From NCBI RefSeq assembly GCF_001908235.1, contig NZ_LGHK01000041.1, positions 1 through 64,000 on the forward strand: a stretch of DNA of 64,000 bases, read 5' to 3'. Both the position numbers and the translations under genes were made by a program. The DNA comes from Bradyrhizobium sp. NAS96.2 (GTDB lineage: Bacteria > Pseudomonadota > Alphaproteobacteria > Rhizobiales > Xanthobacteraceae). Positions within the stretch are counted from its first letter, which is position 1. Every line of letters begins with the position of its first letter. Shown one piece after another: positions 34,591 to 44,772 of this stretch. The notes beneath the pieces were generated by a model that was not told the origin of the DNA, ran no database searches, and saw only the letters and a program-made list of their open reading frames with translations.

Positions 34591-34635
34591 CCTCACTGTG
34601 GATCATCGCCAGCGTTCTCATCGCATCACGCAAGG

Positions 34636-34941
34636 TCACAACTTCCCCTTCACCTCGGCGCGGAAGCCATAGATCACGCGCTTGCCGGCGAGCGCGACCA
34701 GTTGGACGTCGCGGGTCTGGCCGGGCTCGAAGCGGACGGCGGTGCCGGCGGCGATGTCGAGGCGCATGCCGCGGGCTTTCTTGCGGTCGAATTTCAGCGC
34801 CGGGTTGGTTTCGAAGAAATGGTAGTGCGAGCCGACCTGGATCGGGCGATCGCCGGTGTTAGCGACCGACAGCGTCACGGTCTTGCGGCCGGCATTGAGC
34901 TCGATCTCGCCGTCCTTGATGAAGAGTTCGCCGGGGATCAT
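34636..34941 (-). CDS. ureB: urease subunit beta
   Basis: The 101-residue structural subunit has the typical start [20 protein letters not shown], then [17 protein letters not shown] and [19 protein letters not shown]. It forms the (alpha beta gamma)3 urease with UreC and UreA. It lies nine bases after ureA, but its usual neighbour ureC is about 1.3 kb away because of the repeat-DUF559 block and the HD gene. Confidence 0.97.
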   Translation of the reverse strand: MIPGELFIKDGEIELNAGRKTVTLSVANTGDRPIQVGSHYHFFETNPALKFDRKKARGMRLDIAAGTAVRFEPGQTRDVQLVALAGKRVIYGFRAEVKGKL

Positions 34942-34950
34942 GTCGCGCTC

Positions 34951-35253
34951 CTATCGGATCGGCTCGTGCACGGTGACGAGCTTGGTGCCGTCGGGGAATG
35001 TCGCCTCGACCTGGATGTCATGGATCATCTCCGGGATACCAACCATCACCTGGTCTCGGGTCAGGACCTTGGCGCCGGCCTGCATCAGTTCGGCCACGGT
35101 GCGGCCGTCGCGCGCGCCCTCGACGATGAAATCGGTGATCAGCGCCACGGCTTCCGGATGGTTCAGCTTGACGCCGCGCTCGAGCCGGCGGCGCGCGACC
35201 ATGGCCGCCATCGAAATCAGCAGCTTGTCCTTTTCACGGGGAGACAAATTCAT
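34951..35253 (-). CDS. ureA: urease subunit gamma
   Basis: The 100-residue subunit starts [20 protein letters not shown] and contains [20 protein letters not shown] and [20 protein letters not shown], all hallmarks of UreA. It lies between ureD and ureB in the operon. Confidence 0.97.
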   Translation of the reverse strand: MNLSPREKDKLLISMAAMVARRRLERGVKLNHPEAVALITDFIVEGARDGRTVAELMQAGAKVLTRDQVMVGIPEMIHDIQVEATFPDGTKLVTVHEPIR

Positions 35254-35280
35254 GCGAGCACTCTGATCGTTCTGAAAGGA

Positions 35281-36117
<837 letters not shown>

Positions 36118-36167
36118 TCCCCCGACGCTCCCTTAACGCACGCCGCAAGGGCGGCGTCACATCCTGT

Positions 36168-36863
36168 TCACAGCGCCATCTGGCGGCTGATCTCGGCGGG
36201 ATCGAGGCTTGCGCGGTCGCAGGCATATTTCACCGCGCCCCGGTCCATCACGGCAAAACTGTCGCCGAGTTCGCAGGCAAAGTCGAGATATTGTTCGACC
36301 AGCACGATCGCGATGTTGCCGAGGTTGCGCAGATAGGAGATGGCGCGGCCGATATCCTTGATGATCGAGGGCTGGATGCCCTCGGTCGGCTCGTCGAGCA
36401 GCAGGAGCTTTGGCCGCATCACCAGCGCGCGGCCGATCGCGAGCTGCTGTTGTTGGCCGCCGGAGAGGTCGCCACCGCGGCGGCCGAGCATCGTCTCCAG
36501 CACCGGGAAGAGCGAAAAGACATCATTGGGGATGTTGCGGTCTTCGCGCTTCAGCGGCCCGAAGCCGGTCTTGAGGTTTTCTTCCACCGTCAGCAGCGGA
36601 AATATCTCGCGGCCCTGCGGCACGAAGCCGATGCCGCGCCGCGCCCGCTCATACGGCTTCAGCGCGGTGATATCCTTGCCGTCGAAATTGATCGAGCCGG
36701 ATGCAATCGGATACTGGCCGACCATGGCGCGCAGCAGCGAGGTCTTGCCGACGCCGTTGCGGCCGAGCACGCAGGTGACCTTGCCCGGCTCGGCGGTCAG
36801 CGAGACGCCGCGCAGCGCCTGCGCCGCGCCGTAGTACAGGTTGATGTTGTCGACCTTCAGCAT
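36168..36863 (-). CDS. urtE: urea ABC transporter ATP-binding subunit UrtE
   Basis: The 231-residue LivF-type ATPase has Walker A GRNGVGKTSLLRAMVGQ near 32, the signature LSGGQQQQLAIGRALV near 133 and Walker B LLLLDEPTEGIQPSI. It pairs with UrtD to power urea import. Two bases separate it from urtD. Family: branched-chain amino acid-type transporters; the urea assignment comes from the full urtABCDE-ure context. Confidence 0.95.
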   Translation of the reverse strand: MLKVDNINLYYGAAQALRGVSLTAEPGKVTCVLGRNGVGKTSLLRAMVGQYPIASGSINFDGKDITALKPYERARRGIGFVPQGREIFPLLTVEENLKTGFGPLKREDRNIPNDVFSLFPVLETMLGRRGGDLSGGQQQQLAIGRALVMRPKLLLLDEPTEGIQPSIIKDIGRAISYLRNLGNIAIVLVEQYLDFACELGDSFAVMDRGAVKYACDRASLDPAEISRQMAL

Positions 36864-36865
36864 CG

Positions 36866-37627
36866 CTAGCGCCCCAGATACACTTCGACCACCCGCTCGT
36901 TCGACGACACCTGGTCGATCGAACCTTCGGCGAGCACCGAGCCCTCGTGCAGGCAGGTCACCTTGACGCCAAGTTCGCGCACGAAAGTCATGTCGTGCTC
37001 GACCACCATGATGGTGTGGTTGCGGTTGATCTCCTTCAGCAGCTCCGCCGTCAGATGCGTCTCGACATCGGTCATGCCGGCGACCGGCTCATCGACCAGC
37101 AGAACCTTCGGATCCTGCGCCAGCAGCATGCCGATCTCCAGCCATTGCTTCTGGCCGTGCGACAGGCTGCCGGCGAGGCTGTTGCGCGCGTCGGTCAGGC
37201 GGATGGTCTCGAGCACCTTGTCGATGCGTTCGGACTCGGCCTTGCTGCCGCGCCAGAACAACGTGCCGCGCACGGAATGGTCGACATTGAGCGCGAGCAG
37301 GAGGTTGTCCTGCACGCTCTGGCTCTCAAACACCGTCGGCTTCTGGAATTTGCGGCCGATGCCGAGCTCGGCGATGCGGGTCTCGTCGAGCCGGGTCAGG
37401 TCGACGGTGCCGTCGAACAGTACGGTGCCCTCATCCGGCTTGGTCTTGCCGGTGATGATGTCCATCATCGTGGTCTTGCCGGCGCCGTTCGGGCCGATGA
37501 TGGCGCGCATCTCGCCCGGCGCGAGCGTCAGCGACAAATTGTTGATGGCGTGAAACCCGTCGAACGAGACGTGCACGCCGTCGAGATAGAGCATGGCCGA
37601 AGTGGCGCGGGTATCCATGACGTTCAT
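36866..37627 (-). CDS. urtD: urea ABC transporter ATP-binding subunit UrtD
   Basis: The 253-residue LivG-type ATPase has GPNGAGKTTMMDIITGKTKP, the UrtD-specific TVDLTRLDETRIAELGIGRK-like region, signature LSHGQKQWLEIGMLL and Walker B VLLVDEPVAGMTDVE. The SHGQKQWLEIGML form separates UrtD from ordinary LivG. The ATG at 37627 (MNVMDTRATSAML) is chosen; the frame upstream overlaps urtC and is not coding. Confidence 0.95.
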   Translation of the reverse strand: MNVMDTRATSAMLYLDGVHVSFDGFHAINNLSLTLAPGEMRAIIGPNGAGKTTMMDIITGKTKPDEGTVLFDGTVDLTRLDETRIAELGIGRKFQKPTVFESQSVQDNLLLALNVDHSVRGTLFWRGSKAESERIDKVLETIRLTDARNSLAGSLSHGQKQWLEIGMLLAQDPKVLLVDEPVAGMTDVETHLTAELLKEINRNHTIMVVEHDMTFVRELGVKVTCLHEGSVLAEGSIDQVSSNERVVEVYLGR

Positions 37628-37631
37628 CTGC

Positions 37632-38801
37632 CTACTCCGCCAGGTTCGGTGCGCCGACGCCGTCTTCGCGCGCGGCGCTCTCAGCGTCGGGAGAGCCGTT
37701 CTTTCCCTTTGACGTCTCCCACCAGCTGTTGAAGGTGCCGACGATGCCCTTCGGCAGCAGCAGCGTGACCAGGATGAACAGCGCGCCCAGCATGAACAGC
37801 CAGTACGGCGCGAGCGGCCCCGAGGTGAAGAACGTCTTGGCGTAGTTGACGACGACGGCGCCGAGCGCGGCACCGACCAGGGTGCCGCGGCCGCCGACCG
37901 CGACCCAGATCACCGCCTCGATCGAATTGCCCGGCGCGAACTCGCTCGGATTGATGATGCCGACCTGCGGCACGTAAAGCGCGCCAGCGACGCCGGCCAT
38001 GCAGGCCGACAGCGTGAACACGAACAGCTTGTAGGATTCGACACGATAGCCGAGGAAGCGCGTGCGGCTTTCGGCGTCGCGCACCGCGATCAGCACCTTG
38101 CCGAGCTTCGAGGTCACCACCGCGCGGCAAATCAGAAAGGCGATCACGAGCGCAAGGCAGCTCAGCAGGAACAGCACGCAGCGCGTGCCCTCGGCCTGCA
38201 CATTGAAGCCGAGGATATCCTTGAAGTCGGTCAGGCCGTTATTGCCGCCGAAGCCGAAATCATTGCGGAAGAAGCCGAGCAGCAGCGCATAGGTCATCGC
38301 CTGCGTGATGATCGACAAATAGACGCCGGTGACCCGCGAGCGGAAGGCGAGCCAGCCGAAGCAGAAGGCGAGCAGGCCCGGCACCAAGAGCACCATCAGC
38401 GCCGCGAAGGCGAACTTGTCGAAGCCGTACCAGTACCAGGGCAGCTTGTCCCAGTTCAGGAACACCATGAAGTCGGGCAGGATCGGATTGCCGTAGACGC
38501 CGCGGCTGCCGATCTGCCGCATCAAATACATGCCCATGGCATAGCCGCCGAGCGCGAAGAACGCGCCATGACCGAGCGAGAGGATGCCGCAATAGCCCCA
38601 GATCAGGTCGATCGAGAGCGCGAGGATGGCGTAGCAGACATATTTGCCCCACAGCGCCACCAGATAGGTCGGCACCTGGAACATCGAGCCCTGCGGCAGC
38701 AGCAGGTTCGACAGCGGGATCAGCACGCCGACCGCGGCGACAATCAGCACGAACGCGGTCGCGGCGCGGTCGAGCGAACGGGTGAGGATGTGCGGCGTCA
38801 T
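37632..38801 (-). CDS. urtC: urea ABC transporter permease UrtC
   Basis: The 389-residue LivM-type permease has about ten helices and the conserved segment IDLIWGYCGILSLGHGAFFA. It starts at 38801 with an ATGA overlap to the urtB stop (four bases), so translation is coupled. The C-terminus ends in a short hydrophilic tail (SWWETSKGKNGSPDAESAAR). Confidence 0.95.
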   Translation of the reverse strand: MTPHILTRSLDRAATAFVLIVAAVGVLIPLSNLLLPQGSMFQVPTYLVALWGKYVCYAILALSIDLIWGYCGILSLGHGAFFALGGYAMGMYLMRQIGSRGVYGNPILPDFMVFLNWDKLPWYWYGFDKFAFAALMVLLVPGLLAFCFGWLAFRSRVTGVYLSIITQAMTYALLLGFFRNDFGFGGNNGLTDFKDILGFNVQAEGTRCVLFLLSCLALVIAFLICRAVVTSKLGKVLIAVRDAESRTRFLGYRVESYKLFVFTLSACMAGVAGALYVPQVGIINPSEFAPGNSIEAVIWVAVGGRGTLVGAALGAVVVNYAKTFFTSGPLAPYWLFMLGALFILVTLLLPKGIVGTFNSWWETSKGKNGSPDAESAAREDGVGAPNLAE

Positions 38802-40408
38802 GCTTCCACCGCTCGGCCCTTGAGCGCGAACAGACCGCGCGGCCGTTTCTGGATGAACAGGATGATCAAGACCAGGATCGCGATCTTGCCGAGCACCGCA
38901 CCTGCCACCGGCTCGAGGAACTTGTTGGCGATGCCGAGCGTGAAGGCGCCGACCAGCGTACCCCAGAGATTGCCGACGCCGCCGAACACCACGACCATGA
39001 AACTGTCGATGATGTAGCTCTGGCCGAGATTCGGGCTGACATTGTCGATCTGCGACAATGCCACGCCGGCAATGCCGGCGATCCCCGAGCCGAGGCCGAA
39101 GGTCAGCGCATCGACGCGCGAGGTGGCGATGCCCATCGAGGCCGCCATGCGGCGGTTCTGCGTCACCGCCCGCATCTCGAGGCCGAGCGCGGTGTAGCGC
39201 AGCATCGCGAGCAGGATCGCGAACACCGCGAGCGTGAAGCAAAGGATCCAGAGCCGGTTATAGGTAATGGTGATCTGGCCGAGCTCGAACGCGCCGCTCA
39301 TCCAGGAGGGGTTGCCGACCTCGCGGTTGGTCGGGCCGAATGCGGTGCGCACGGCCTGCTGCAGCACCAGCGACAGGCCCCAGGTCGCGAGCAGCGTCTC
39401 CAGCGGGCGGCCGTACAGGAAGCGGATGATGGTGCGCTCGATCAGGACGCCGATGAAGCCTGCGACCAGGAAGGCGAGCGGCACGGCGATCAGCAGCGAA
39501 TAATCGAACAGCGCGGGATAGCGGGTGCGGATCACCTCCTGCACCACGAAAGTGGTGTAGGCCCCGAGCATCACCATCTCGCCATGCGCCATGTTGATGA
39601 CGCCCATGACGCCGAAGGTGATGGCCAAGCCGATCGCGGCGAGCAGCAGCACCGAGCCGAGCGACAGGCCGTACCAGGCATTCTGCACCATCGACCACAT
39701 CGCAAGATTGCTCTGGATCGAGGACACCGCGCTCGCGGCCGCCTTGGCGACCAGCGGCTGCTGGTCGCCAAGCCCGGTGAGCAGCGCCAGCGCCTCCTGG
39801 TCGCCGCGCGCCTTGACCACGGCGACGGCGTCGAGCTTGTCGCTGTCGGATGCGTCCGACTTGAACAGGACGATAGCGGCGCGCGCCTCGGCGAAGGCCT
39901 GCTTGATCGACTTGACGCTCTCCTTGGCGAGCGCGCCCTCCACCGTCGGCAGCAAATTCTCTTCGTGGCTCTTGAACACCGATTGCGCCGCGGCGAGCCG
40001 CTTGGCCGGATCCGGCGACAGCAGCGTCAAGCCGCCGAGCGCTGCCTCCACGGTGCGGCGCAGGCGGTTGTTGAGCCGGACGGCCGCGGCGTTGTCGGGC
40101 AATTTGTCGACGGCAGCGCCGGTGGTGGCGTCGACGATCTTGCCGTCGGCCTGGGTGATGAAGACCTTCTTGCTGTCGGGATCGGCCGACAGCCGGCCGT
40201 CCTGCAGCGCGCTGATGATGGGCGACGCCAGCGCATTGCCCGATGCGGCGACCTCGCCGATCGCAGCCTCGGTGTCGGAGAACTCGTCATTGGCGAATTT
40301 GGCGACCGAATCCTCGAACGGGCCAGCCAGCGCCGGCACAGCAAGGCAGCTCAGCAGCAGGATCGAAAGACAAAGCGCACGAAAGCGATCAATACAATTG
40401 GCAAACAC
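38798..40408 (-). CDS. urtB: urea ABC transporter permease UrtB
   Basis: The 536-residue permease has the extra exported N-terminal domain typical of UrtB: a signal peptide (LCLSILLLSCLAVPALAG) and about 200 helical residues before the LivH-type membrane part, which contains GLAITFGVMGVINMAHGEMV near 265. It is 99 bases after urtA, with a strong hairpin in the gap. Confidence 0.95.
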   Translation of the reverse strand: MFANCIDRFRALCLSILLLSCLAVPALAGPFEDSVAKFANDEFSDTEAAIGEVAASGNALASPIISALQDGRLSADPDSKKVFITQADGKIVDATTGAAVDKLPDNAAAVRLNNRLRRTVEAALGGLTLLSPDPAKRLAAAQSVFKSHEENLLPTVEGALAKESVKSIKQAFAEARAAIVLFKSDASDSDKLDAVAVVKARGDQEALALLTGLGDQQPLVAKAAASAVSSIQSNLAMWSMVQNAWYGLSLGSVLLLAAIGLAITFGVMGVINMAHGEMVMLGAYTTFVVQEVIRTRYPALFDYSLLIAVPLAFLVAGFIGVLIERTIIRFLYGRPLETLLATWGLSLVLQQAVRTAFGPTNREVGNPSWMSGAFELGQITITYNRLWILCFTLAVFAILLAMLRYTALGLEMRAVTQNRRMAASMGIATSRVDALTFGLGSGIAGIAGVALSQIDNVSPNLGQSYIIDSFMVVVFGGVGNLWGTLVGAFTLGIANKFLEPVAGAVLGKIAILVLIILFIQKRPRGLFALKGRAVEA

Positions 40409-40432
40409 GTCAGTACCCCGGCAGGAGTGGGA

Positions 40433-40463
40433 GGAGAAGGCGGCGATCGATGCCGCCTTCTCC
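40433..40463 (-). other. stem-loop between urtA and urtB
   Basis: Perfect 12-base stem GGAGAAGGCGGC / GCCGCCTTCTCC with a seven-base loop, 45 bases after the urtA stop. No T-run follows on the minus strand, so it is more likely an mRNA-stabilising or processing hairpin than a full terminator. Confidence 0.7.
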
Positions 40464-40507
40464 GGTGTTGGAAGGTTTTGTTGTGTCGTTAGGTCAGCAG
40501 CGCCCGA

Positions 40508-41836
40508 TTACGAGCCCTGGCCGCCGCACTTGTTGGTCTTGGTGTTGTAATTGCCGCACTTCTTGCCGACCCAATCGCCGATCAGGTCCTTGGAGCCTTC
40601 GAGCTCCTTCGACCAGGCATCGCCGGCCACCAGGCCCGGGGTCTTCCAGACCACATCGAACTGGCCATTGCCCTTGATCTCGCCGATGAACACCGGCTTG
40701 GTGATGTGGTGGTTCGGCAGCATCTTCGAGGTGCCGCCGGTCAGGTTCGGCGCCTCGATGCCCGGGAGAGCGTCGATCACCTTGTCCGGATCAGTCGACT
40801 TCACCTTCTCGACCGCCTTCACCCACATGTTGAAGCCGATGTAGTGCGCTTCCATCGGATCGTTGGTCACGCGCTTCGGGTTCTTGGTGTAGGCCTGCCA
40901 CTCCTTGATGAACTTCTCGTTCGCCGGGGTCTTGATCGACTCGAAGTAGTTCCAGGCGGCGAGATGGCCGAGCAGCGGCTTGGTGTCGATGCCGGCGAGT
41001 TCTTCTTCGCCGACCGAGAACGCGACAACAGGGATATCGGTCGCCTTGATGCCCTGGTTGCCGAGCTCCTTGTAGAACGGAACGTTGGCGTCGCCGTTGA
41101 TGGTGGAGACCACCGCGGTCTTCTTGCCGGCCGAGCCGAACTTCTTGATGTCGGCCACGATGGTCTGCCAGTCGGAGTGACCGAACGGCGTGTAGTTGAT
41201 CATGATGTCGTCCTGGGCGACGCCCTTCGACTTCAGATAGGCTTCCAGGATCTTGTTGGTGGTGCGCGGATAGACGTAGTCGGTGCCGGCCAGCACCCAA
41301 CGCTTCACCTTCTCTTCCTTCATCAGATAGTCGACGGCGGGGATCGCCTGCTGGTTCGGCGCCGCGCCGGTGTAGAACACGTTGCGCTCGGACTCCTCGC
41401 CCTCATACTGCACCGGATAGAACAGGATGTTGTTCAGCTCCTTGAACACCGGCAGCACGGACTTGCGCGACACCGAGGTCCAGCAGCCGAACACGACCGC
41501 AACCTTGTCCTTGGTGATCAGCTCGCGGGCCTTTTCGGCGAACAGCGGCCAGTTCGATGCGGGGTCGACCACGACGGGCTCGAGCTTCTTGCCAAGCACG
41601 CCGCCCTTCTTGTTCTGCTCGTCGATCAGGAAAAGGATCGTGTCCTTCAGCGTGGTTTCGCTGATGGCCATGGTGCCCGACAGCGAGTGCAGAATGCCAA
41701 CCTTGATGGTGTCGTCGGCCGCTTGCGCGGGCGCGAGGGGCGAGGACGCAGCCAGGCCCAAAACCAGGCCGGCCGTCGCCGCGAGTGCGCGGCGGCGGGT
41801 CATCGTCGCTATTCCGTGAGTAAGCTGAGTAAGCAT
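40508..41836 (-). CDS. urtA: urea ABC transporter substrate-binding protein UrtA
   Basis: The 442-residue periplasmic receptor starts the urt-ure cluster. A twin-arginine-like signal (MTRRRALAATAGLVLGLAAS) precedes the mature part DDTIKVGILHSLSGTMAISE. The GCWTSVSRKSVLPVFKELNN and GAAPNQQAIPAVDYLM regions are typical of UrtA/FmdD-type urea or short-chain amide receptors. The start is at 41836 or 41803. A sigma54 promoter lies about 75 bases upstream. Confidence 0.95.
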   Translation of the reverse strand: MLTQLTHGIATMTRRRALAATAGLVLGLAASSPLAPAQAADDTIKVGILHSLSGTMAISETTLKDTILFLIDEQNKKGGVLGKKLEPVVVDPASNWPLFAEKARELITKDKVAVVFGCWTSVSRKSVLPVFKELNNILFYPVQYEGEESERNVFYTGAAPNQQAIPAVDYLMKEEKVKRWVLAGTDYVYPRTTNKILEAYLKSKGVAQDDIMINYTPFGHSDWQTIVADIKKFGSAGKKTAVVSTINGDANVPFYKELGNQGIKATDIPVVAFSVGEEELAGIDTKPLLGHLAAWNYFESIKTPANEKFIKEWQAYTKNPKRVTNDPMEAHYIGFNMWVKAVEKVKSTDPDKVIDALPGIEAPNLTGGTSKMLPNHHITKPVFIGEIKGNGQFDVVWKTPGLVAGDAWSKELEGSKDLIGDWVGKKCGNYNTKTNKCGGQGS

Positions 41837-42368
41837 GAAATGTCGTCTCCCTGACGCAGGCGTGAACGCTTGCGAACGGCCGCTTGGCCGCCTGCGGTTA
41901 AGGGAATCGCAAGAACTGTGCCACGGTGCGTGGGCACCGTAAGTCGATGAACCAACTGGATAATTTCACGAGTTCCGGACAAATACGGGGAATGACTGCT
42001 CAAACATTGAGCCGCTGATTTGACTGCCGAAAGAGCAATCAGGTTATTTTATAGGCAAAATTGCCTTATTGGCTAAATTTCCGGCACCGATTTGTGACAG
42101 TTTGCGCGATGGTTCGGCGAACTTCGCGCACCAATCCCGGCGATATCATCTTGAAACCGCCCAGTTCCTGGTCCATATGGTCGCCATGCCCGCGAGAGTC
42201 GCGGTGCCTTCGCGAGCTGCGTGTTCCTATGCCGTCCCAAGCGGCTTCTGGCTCGCCTTTCAGCTAACCCAGCTTGACGCCCCAGACACGCGGGTGTCCC
42301 GAACGCCACATGCGATTCCGGCCGATATTGGCCGGGACGACGATGGCTTTTATGGAAAGAACCACCTT
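41837..42368. other. intergenic region between urtA and the helicase gene
   Basis: It holds the urtA leader and its sigma54 promoter, plus a short palindrome ACGGTGC/GCACCGT (41923-41940). The open frame in front of the helicase (from 42069) carries no family sequence before about 42369, so I treat it as leader DNA. Confidence 0.55.
41909..41923 (-). promoter_or_regulatory. sigma54 (-24/-12) promoter of the urt-ure cluster
   Basis: Minus strand TGGCACAGTTCTTGC: the invariant GG and GC are separated by exactly ten bases, as in the TGGCAC-N5-TTGC consensus. The predicted start is about 60 bases before the urtA ATG. Sigma54 with NtrC is the usual nitrogen-limitation control of such clusters; no clear NtrC site was seen. 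Confidence 0.75.
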
Positions 42369-43787
42369 TTGACCTCCTTTCAGGATTTCGGCCTCGCCGA
42401 TCCCATCGCCCGCGCGCTTCGAGAAGAAAATTATCTCACGCCGACCCCCATCCAGGCCCAGACCATCCCGCTCGCACTTGCCGGCCGTGACGTCGTCGGC
42501 ATCGCCCAGACCGGAACCGGCAAGACCGCGTCCTTTGCGCTGCCGATCCTGCACCGGCTGCTGGAGAACCGCGTCCGCCCGCAGCCCAAGAGCTGCCGCG
42601 TACTGGTGCTCTCGCCCACCCGTGAGCTGTCCGGGCAGATCCTCGACAGCTTCAACACCTATGGCCGCCACATCCGGCTGTCCTCGACGCTCGCCATCGG
42701 CGGCGTGCCGATGGGCCGCCAGGTCCGCTCCCTGATGCAGGGCGTCGAGGTGCTGGTCGCCACCCCCGGCCGCCTGCTCGATCTCGTGCAGAGCAACGGG
42801 CTGAAGCTCAGCCAGGTCGAATTCCTGGTGCTCGATGAAGCCGACCGCATGCTCGACATGGGCTTCATCAACGACATCCGCAAAATCGTCGCCAAGCTGC
42901 CGATCCGGCGGCAGACGCTGTTCTTCTCGGCCACCATGCCCAAGGACATCGCCGAGCTCGCCGAGGCGATGCTGCGCGACCCGGCCCGCGTGGCGGTGAC
43001 GCCGGTGGCCTCGACGGTGGATCGCATCGCCCAGCGTGCGATCCAGGTCGATTTCGCGGCCAAGCCGGCGGTTCTGGCCCAGCTCCTGAAGCAGGAGCCG
43101 GTCAATCGTGCCCTGGTGTTTACCCGCACCAAGCACGGTGCCGACAAGGTCGTGAAGAGCCTTGCCAAGGCCGGCATCGAGGCCAATGCGATCCACGGCA
43201 ACAAGTCGCAGAACCACCGCGAGCGAACGCTGGCGGCGTTCCGTTCCGGCGAGATCCGCACCCTGGTGGCGACCGATATCGCTGCCCGCGGCATCGACGT
43301 CGACGGCGTCAGCCATGTCGTGAACTTTGACCTGCCCAACATCCCGGAAACCTATGTCCACCGCATCGGCCGCACCGCGCGTGCCGGCGCCGACGGGGTC
43401 GCGATCTCGCTGATCGCCGGCGCCGAAGAGATGGGCTATTTGCGCGATATCGAGCGTCTGATCCGAATTACCGTGCCGCGGGAAGACCGCCGCACACAGG
43501 GTAGCCGCGAGGCCACAGCGCCGGCGCAGGCCACCCACCCGCATCGGGGCGGCCGCTCTGCGCCGCGCGCACACAATGTCCGTGGGAATGAGGCCGCTCC
43601 GGGCGCAAAAGGCCCTCGCCGCCGCCGCCGTCGGGGTGGTAATAATGGCGCGCCGCAGACGAACCGGGGCGAGTCGCCGCGTCCGTCGCAGGCCGGCAAC
43701 AGCGAAGGCATCCAGGGCGTCGCCTTCTTGCATCGCGAGAGCCGGCCGAATCCGCAACACAACCGCAACAACCGACCGAAGCACTAG
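42369..43787 (+). CDS. DEAD-box RNA helicase (RhlE-like)
   Basis: The 472-residue helicase has the Q motif (LTSFQDFGLADPIARAL, TPTPIQAQTIPLAL), motif I AQTGTGKT, Ia PTREL, DEAD box LDEADRMLDMGF, SAT, and ATDIAARGIDVDG with HRIGRTARAG. The tail is basic and glycine-rich (GPRRRRRRGGNNG), an RNA-binding feature. I chose a TTG start at 42369, because the family starts at TSFQDFGL and no ATG is near; in-frame ATGs further upstream add sequence with no similarity. infA follows by 24 bases. Confidence 0.9.
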   Translation: MTSFQDFGLADPIARALREENYLTPTPIQAQTIPLALAGRDVVGIAQTGTGKTASFALPILHRLLENRVRPQPKSCRVLVLSPTRELSGQILDSFNTYGRHIRLSSTLAIGGVPMGRQVRSLMQGVEVLVATPGRLLDLVQSNGLKLSQVEFLVLDEADRMLDMGFINDIRKIVAKLPIRRQTLFFSATMPKDIAELAEAMLRDPARVAVTPVASTVDRIAQRAIQVDFAAKPAVLAQLLKQEPVNRALVFTRTKHGADKVVKSLAKAGIEANAIHGNKSQNHRERTLAAFRSGEIRTLVATDIAARGIDVDGVSHVVNFDLPNIPETYVHRIGRTARAGADGVAISLIAGAEEMGYLRDIERLIRITVPREDRRTQGSREATAPAQATHPHRGGRSAPRAHNVRGNEAAPGAKGPRRRRRRGGNNGAPQTNRGESPRPSQAGNSEGIQGVAFLHRESRPNPQHNRNNRPKH

Positions 43788-43811
43788 CCGTCGCTCGATC
43801 TGGAGAACCAT

Positions 43812-44105
43812 ATGGCTAAGGAAGAGCTGATCCAGTTCGAAGGACTGGTGACCGAAATCCTCCCCGACGCTCGTTACCGGGTCCAACTCGACGCCGGGCA
43901 CGAGATCGTCGCCTACACCGCCGGTAAGATGAAGAAAAACCGCATCAAGACGCTGGCCGGCGACCGCGTCACGATCGAAATGTCGCCCTACGATCTGGAA
44001 AAAGGCCGCCTGATTTTCCGGCACAAGGACGAGCGTCCGAGCGGCGCGCCCGGCGGCCCGCCACGGGGCGGAGCGCAGCGCGGCGGCCAGTTCCGTCGCC
44101 GATAA
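43812..44105 (+). CDS. infA: translation initiation factor IF-1, extended form
   Basis: The 97-residue product starts [20 protein letters not shown] with the IF-1 S1-type OB fold ending in [15 protein letters not shown] (about residue 74). The last about 20 residues are a Gly/Arg-rich tail ([17 protein letters not shown]), longer than the usual 72-residue IF-1. It is co-transcribed with the helicase by spacing. It may be the only or a second IF-1; the window cannot tell. Confidence 0.9.
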   Translation: MAKEELIQFEGLVTEILPDARYRVQLDAGHEIVAYTAGKMKKNRIKTLAGDRVTIEMSPYDLEKGRLIFRHKDERPSGAPGGPPRGGAQRGGQFRRR

Positions 44106-44374
44106 CAGGCGGATTGCAACCGTTGCGCGCATGACGTCCTGATGTCCTGCGCAACAATTGGCCGGCGGCTGCGCCGGCCAAAAAAAGCGCGCACGTCAGG
44201 ATTGTTTTGAAGCCTTCTATCGAATAATATCCTGCCCATCGATTTTCGGCCGGACGACATTAGCCAATACCGGTACAGCCGGTTCAGACGCTGACGACCC
44301 TTCCAAAAATTCGATCTCACCACCCCGCCAATCAGCGGGTCTTGAACTTGTATATCTGAGAAGGGACTACCCAC

Positions 44375-44587
44375 GTGAGCATGGGAACCGTGAAGTGGTT
44401 TAACGCGACCAAGGGCTACGGCTTCATCCAGCCGGATGAAGGCGGGAACGACGTGTTCGTGCACATCAGTGCAGTCGAGCGCGCCGGCCTTGGCACTCTG
44501 CGTGAAGGCCAGAAGATCTCCTACGAGATCGTGGCTGACCGCCGTTCCGGCAAATCCTCGGCCGACAATCTGCGCGCCGCTGGATAA
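44375..44587 (+). CDS. cspA: cold-shock protein (CspA family)
   Basis: The 70-residue product has the RNA-binding motifs [17 protein letters not shown] (RNP1 type) and [13 protein letters not shown] (RNP2 type). It is an RNA chaperone, usually cold- or stress-induced. The start is the GTG at 44375 or ATG at 44381. The 269 bases after infA contain no gene; they probably form a structured leader, as in other csp genes. A strong terminator follows. Confidence 0.93.
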   Translation: MSMGTVKWFNATKGYGFIQPDEGGNDVFVHISAVERAGLGTLREGQKISYEIVADRRSGKSSADNLRAAG

Positions 44588-44636
44588 GCCGATTTCCCGG
44601 GAGCGCGAAGCTCCAGGAAATTGTCGTTAAAGCATC

Positions 44637-44667
44637 AAGGGCCGCACCTTCGGGTGCGGCCCTTTTT
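44637..44667 (+). terminator. intrinsic terminator of cspA
   Basis: Stem AGGGCCGCACC / GGTGCGGCCCT with a stable TTCG tetraloop, then TTTTT, 50 bases after the stop. Confidence 0.93.
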
Positions 44668-44772
44668 GTCTGCATCGTTGTTCTGTCGCCGTGACCTCAA
44701 GCATGATCCGGAAGTGCGAGCCGGTCTTCTCTGCGACAAACGCAAAGCGTCAACGCGGAGAACGTCGGCGCC

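Noticed and set aside
41923..41940. Palindrome ACGGTGC-GTGG-GCACCGT as an NtrC site
   Set aside because: The NtrC consensus is TGCACC-N-GGTGCA, the opposite arm order, and this site touches the -24 element, which is too close for an enhancer.
42264..44132. A 622-codon minus-strand frame opposite the helicase and IF-1
   Set aside because: Shadow of two clear genes.
44152..44187. GGCCGGC hairpin after infA as a terminator
   Set aside because: It is followed by A residues on the coding strand, not T, and gives no T-run on the other strand after the stem.
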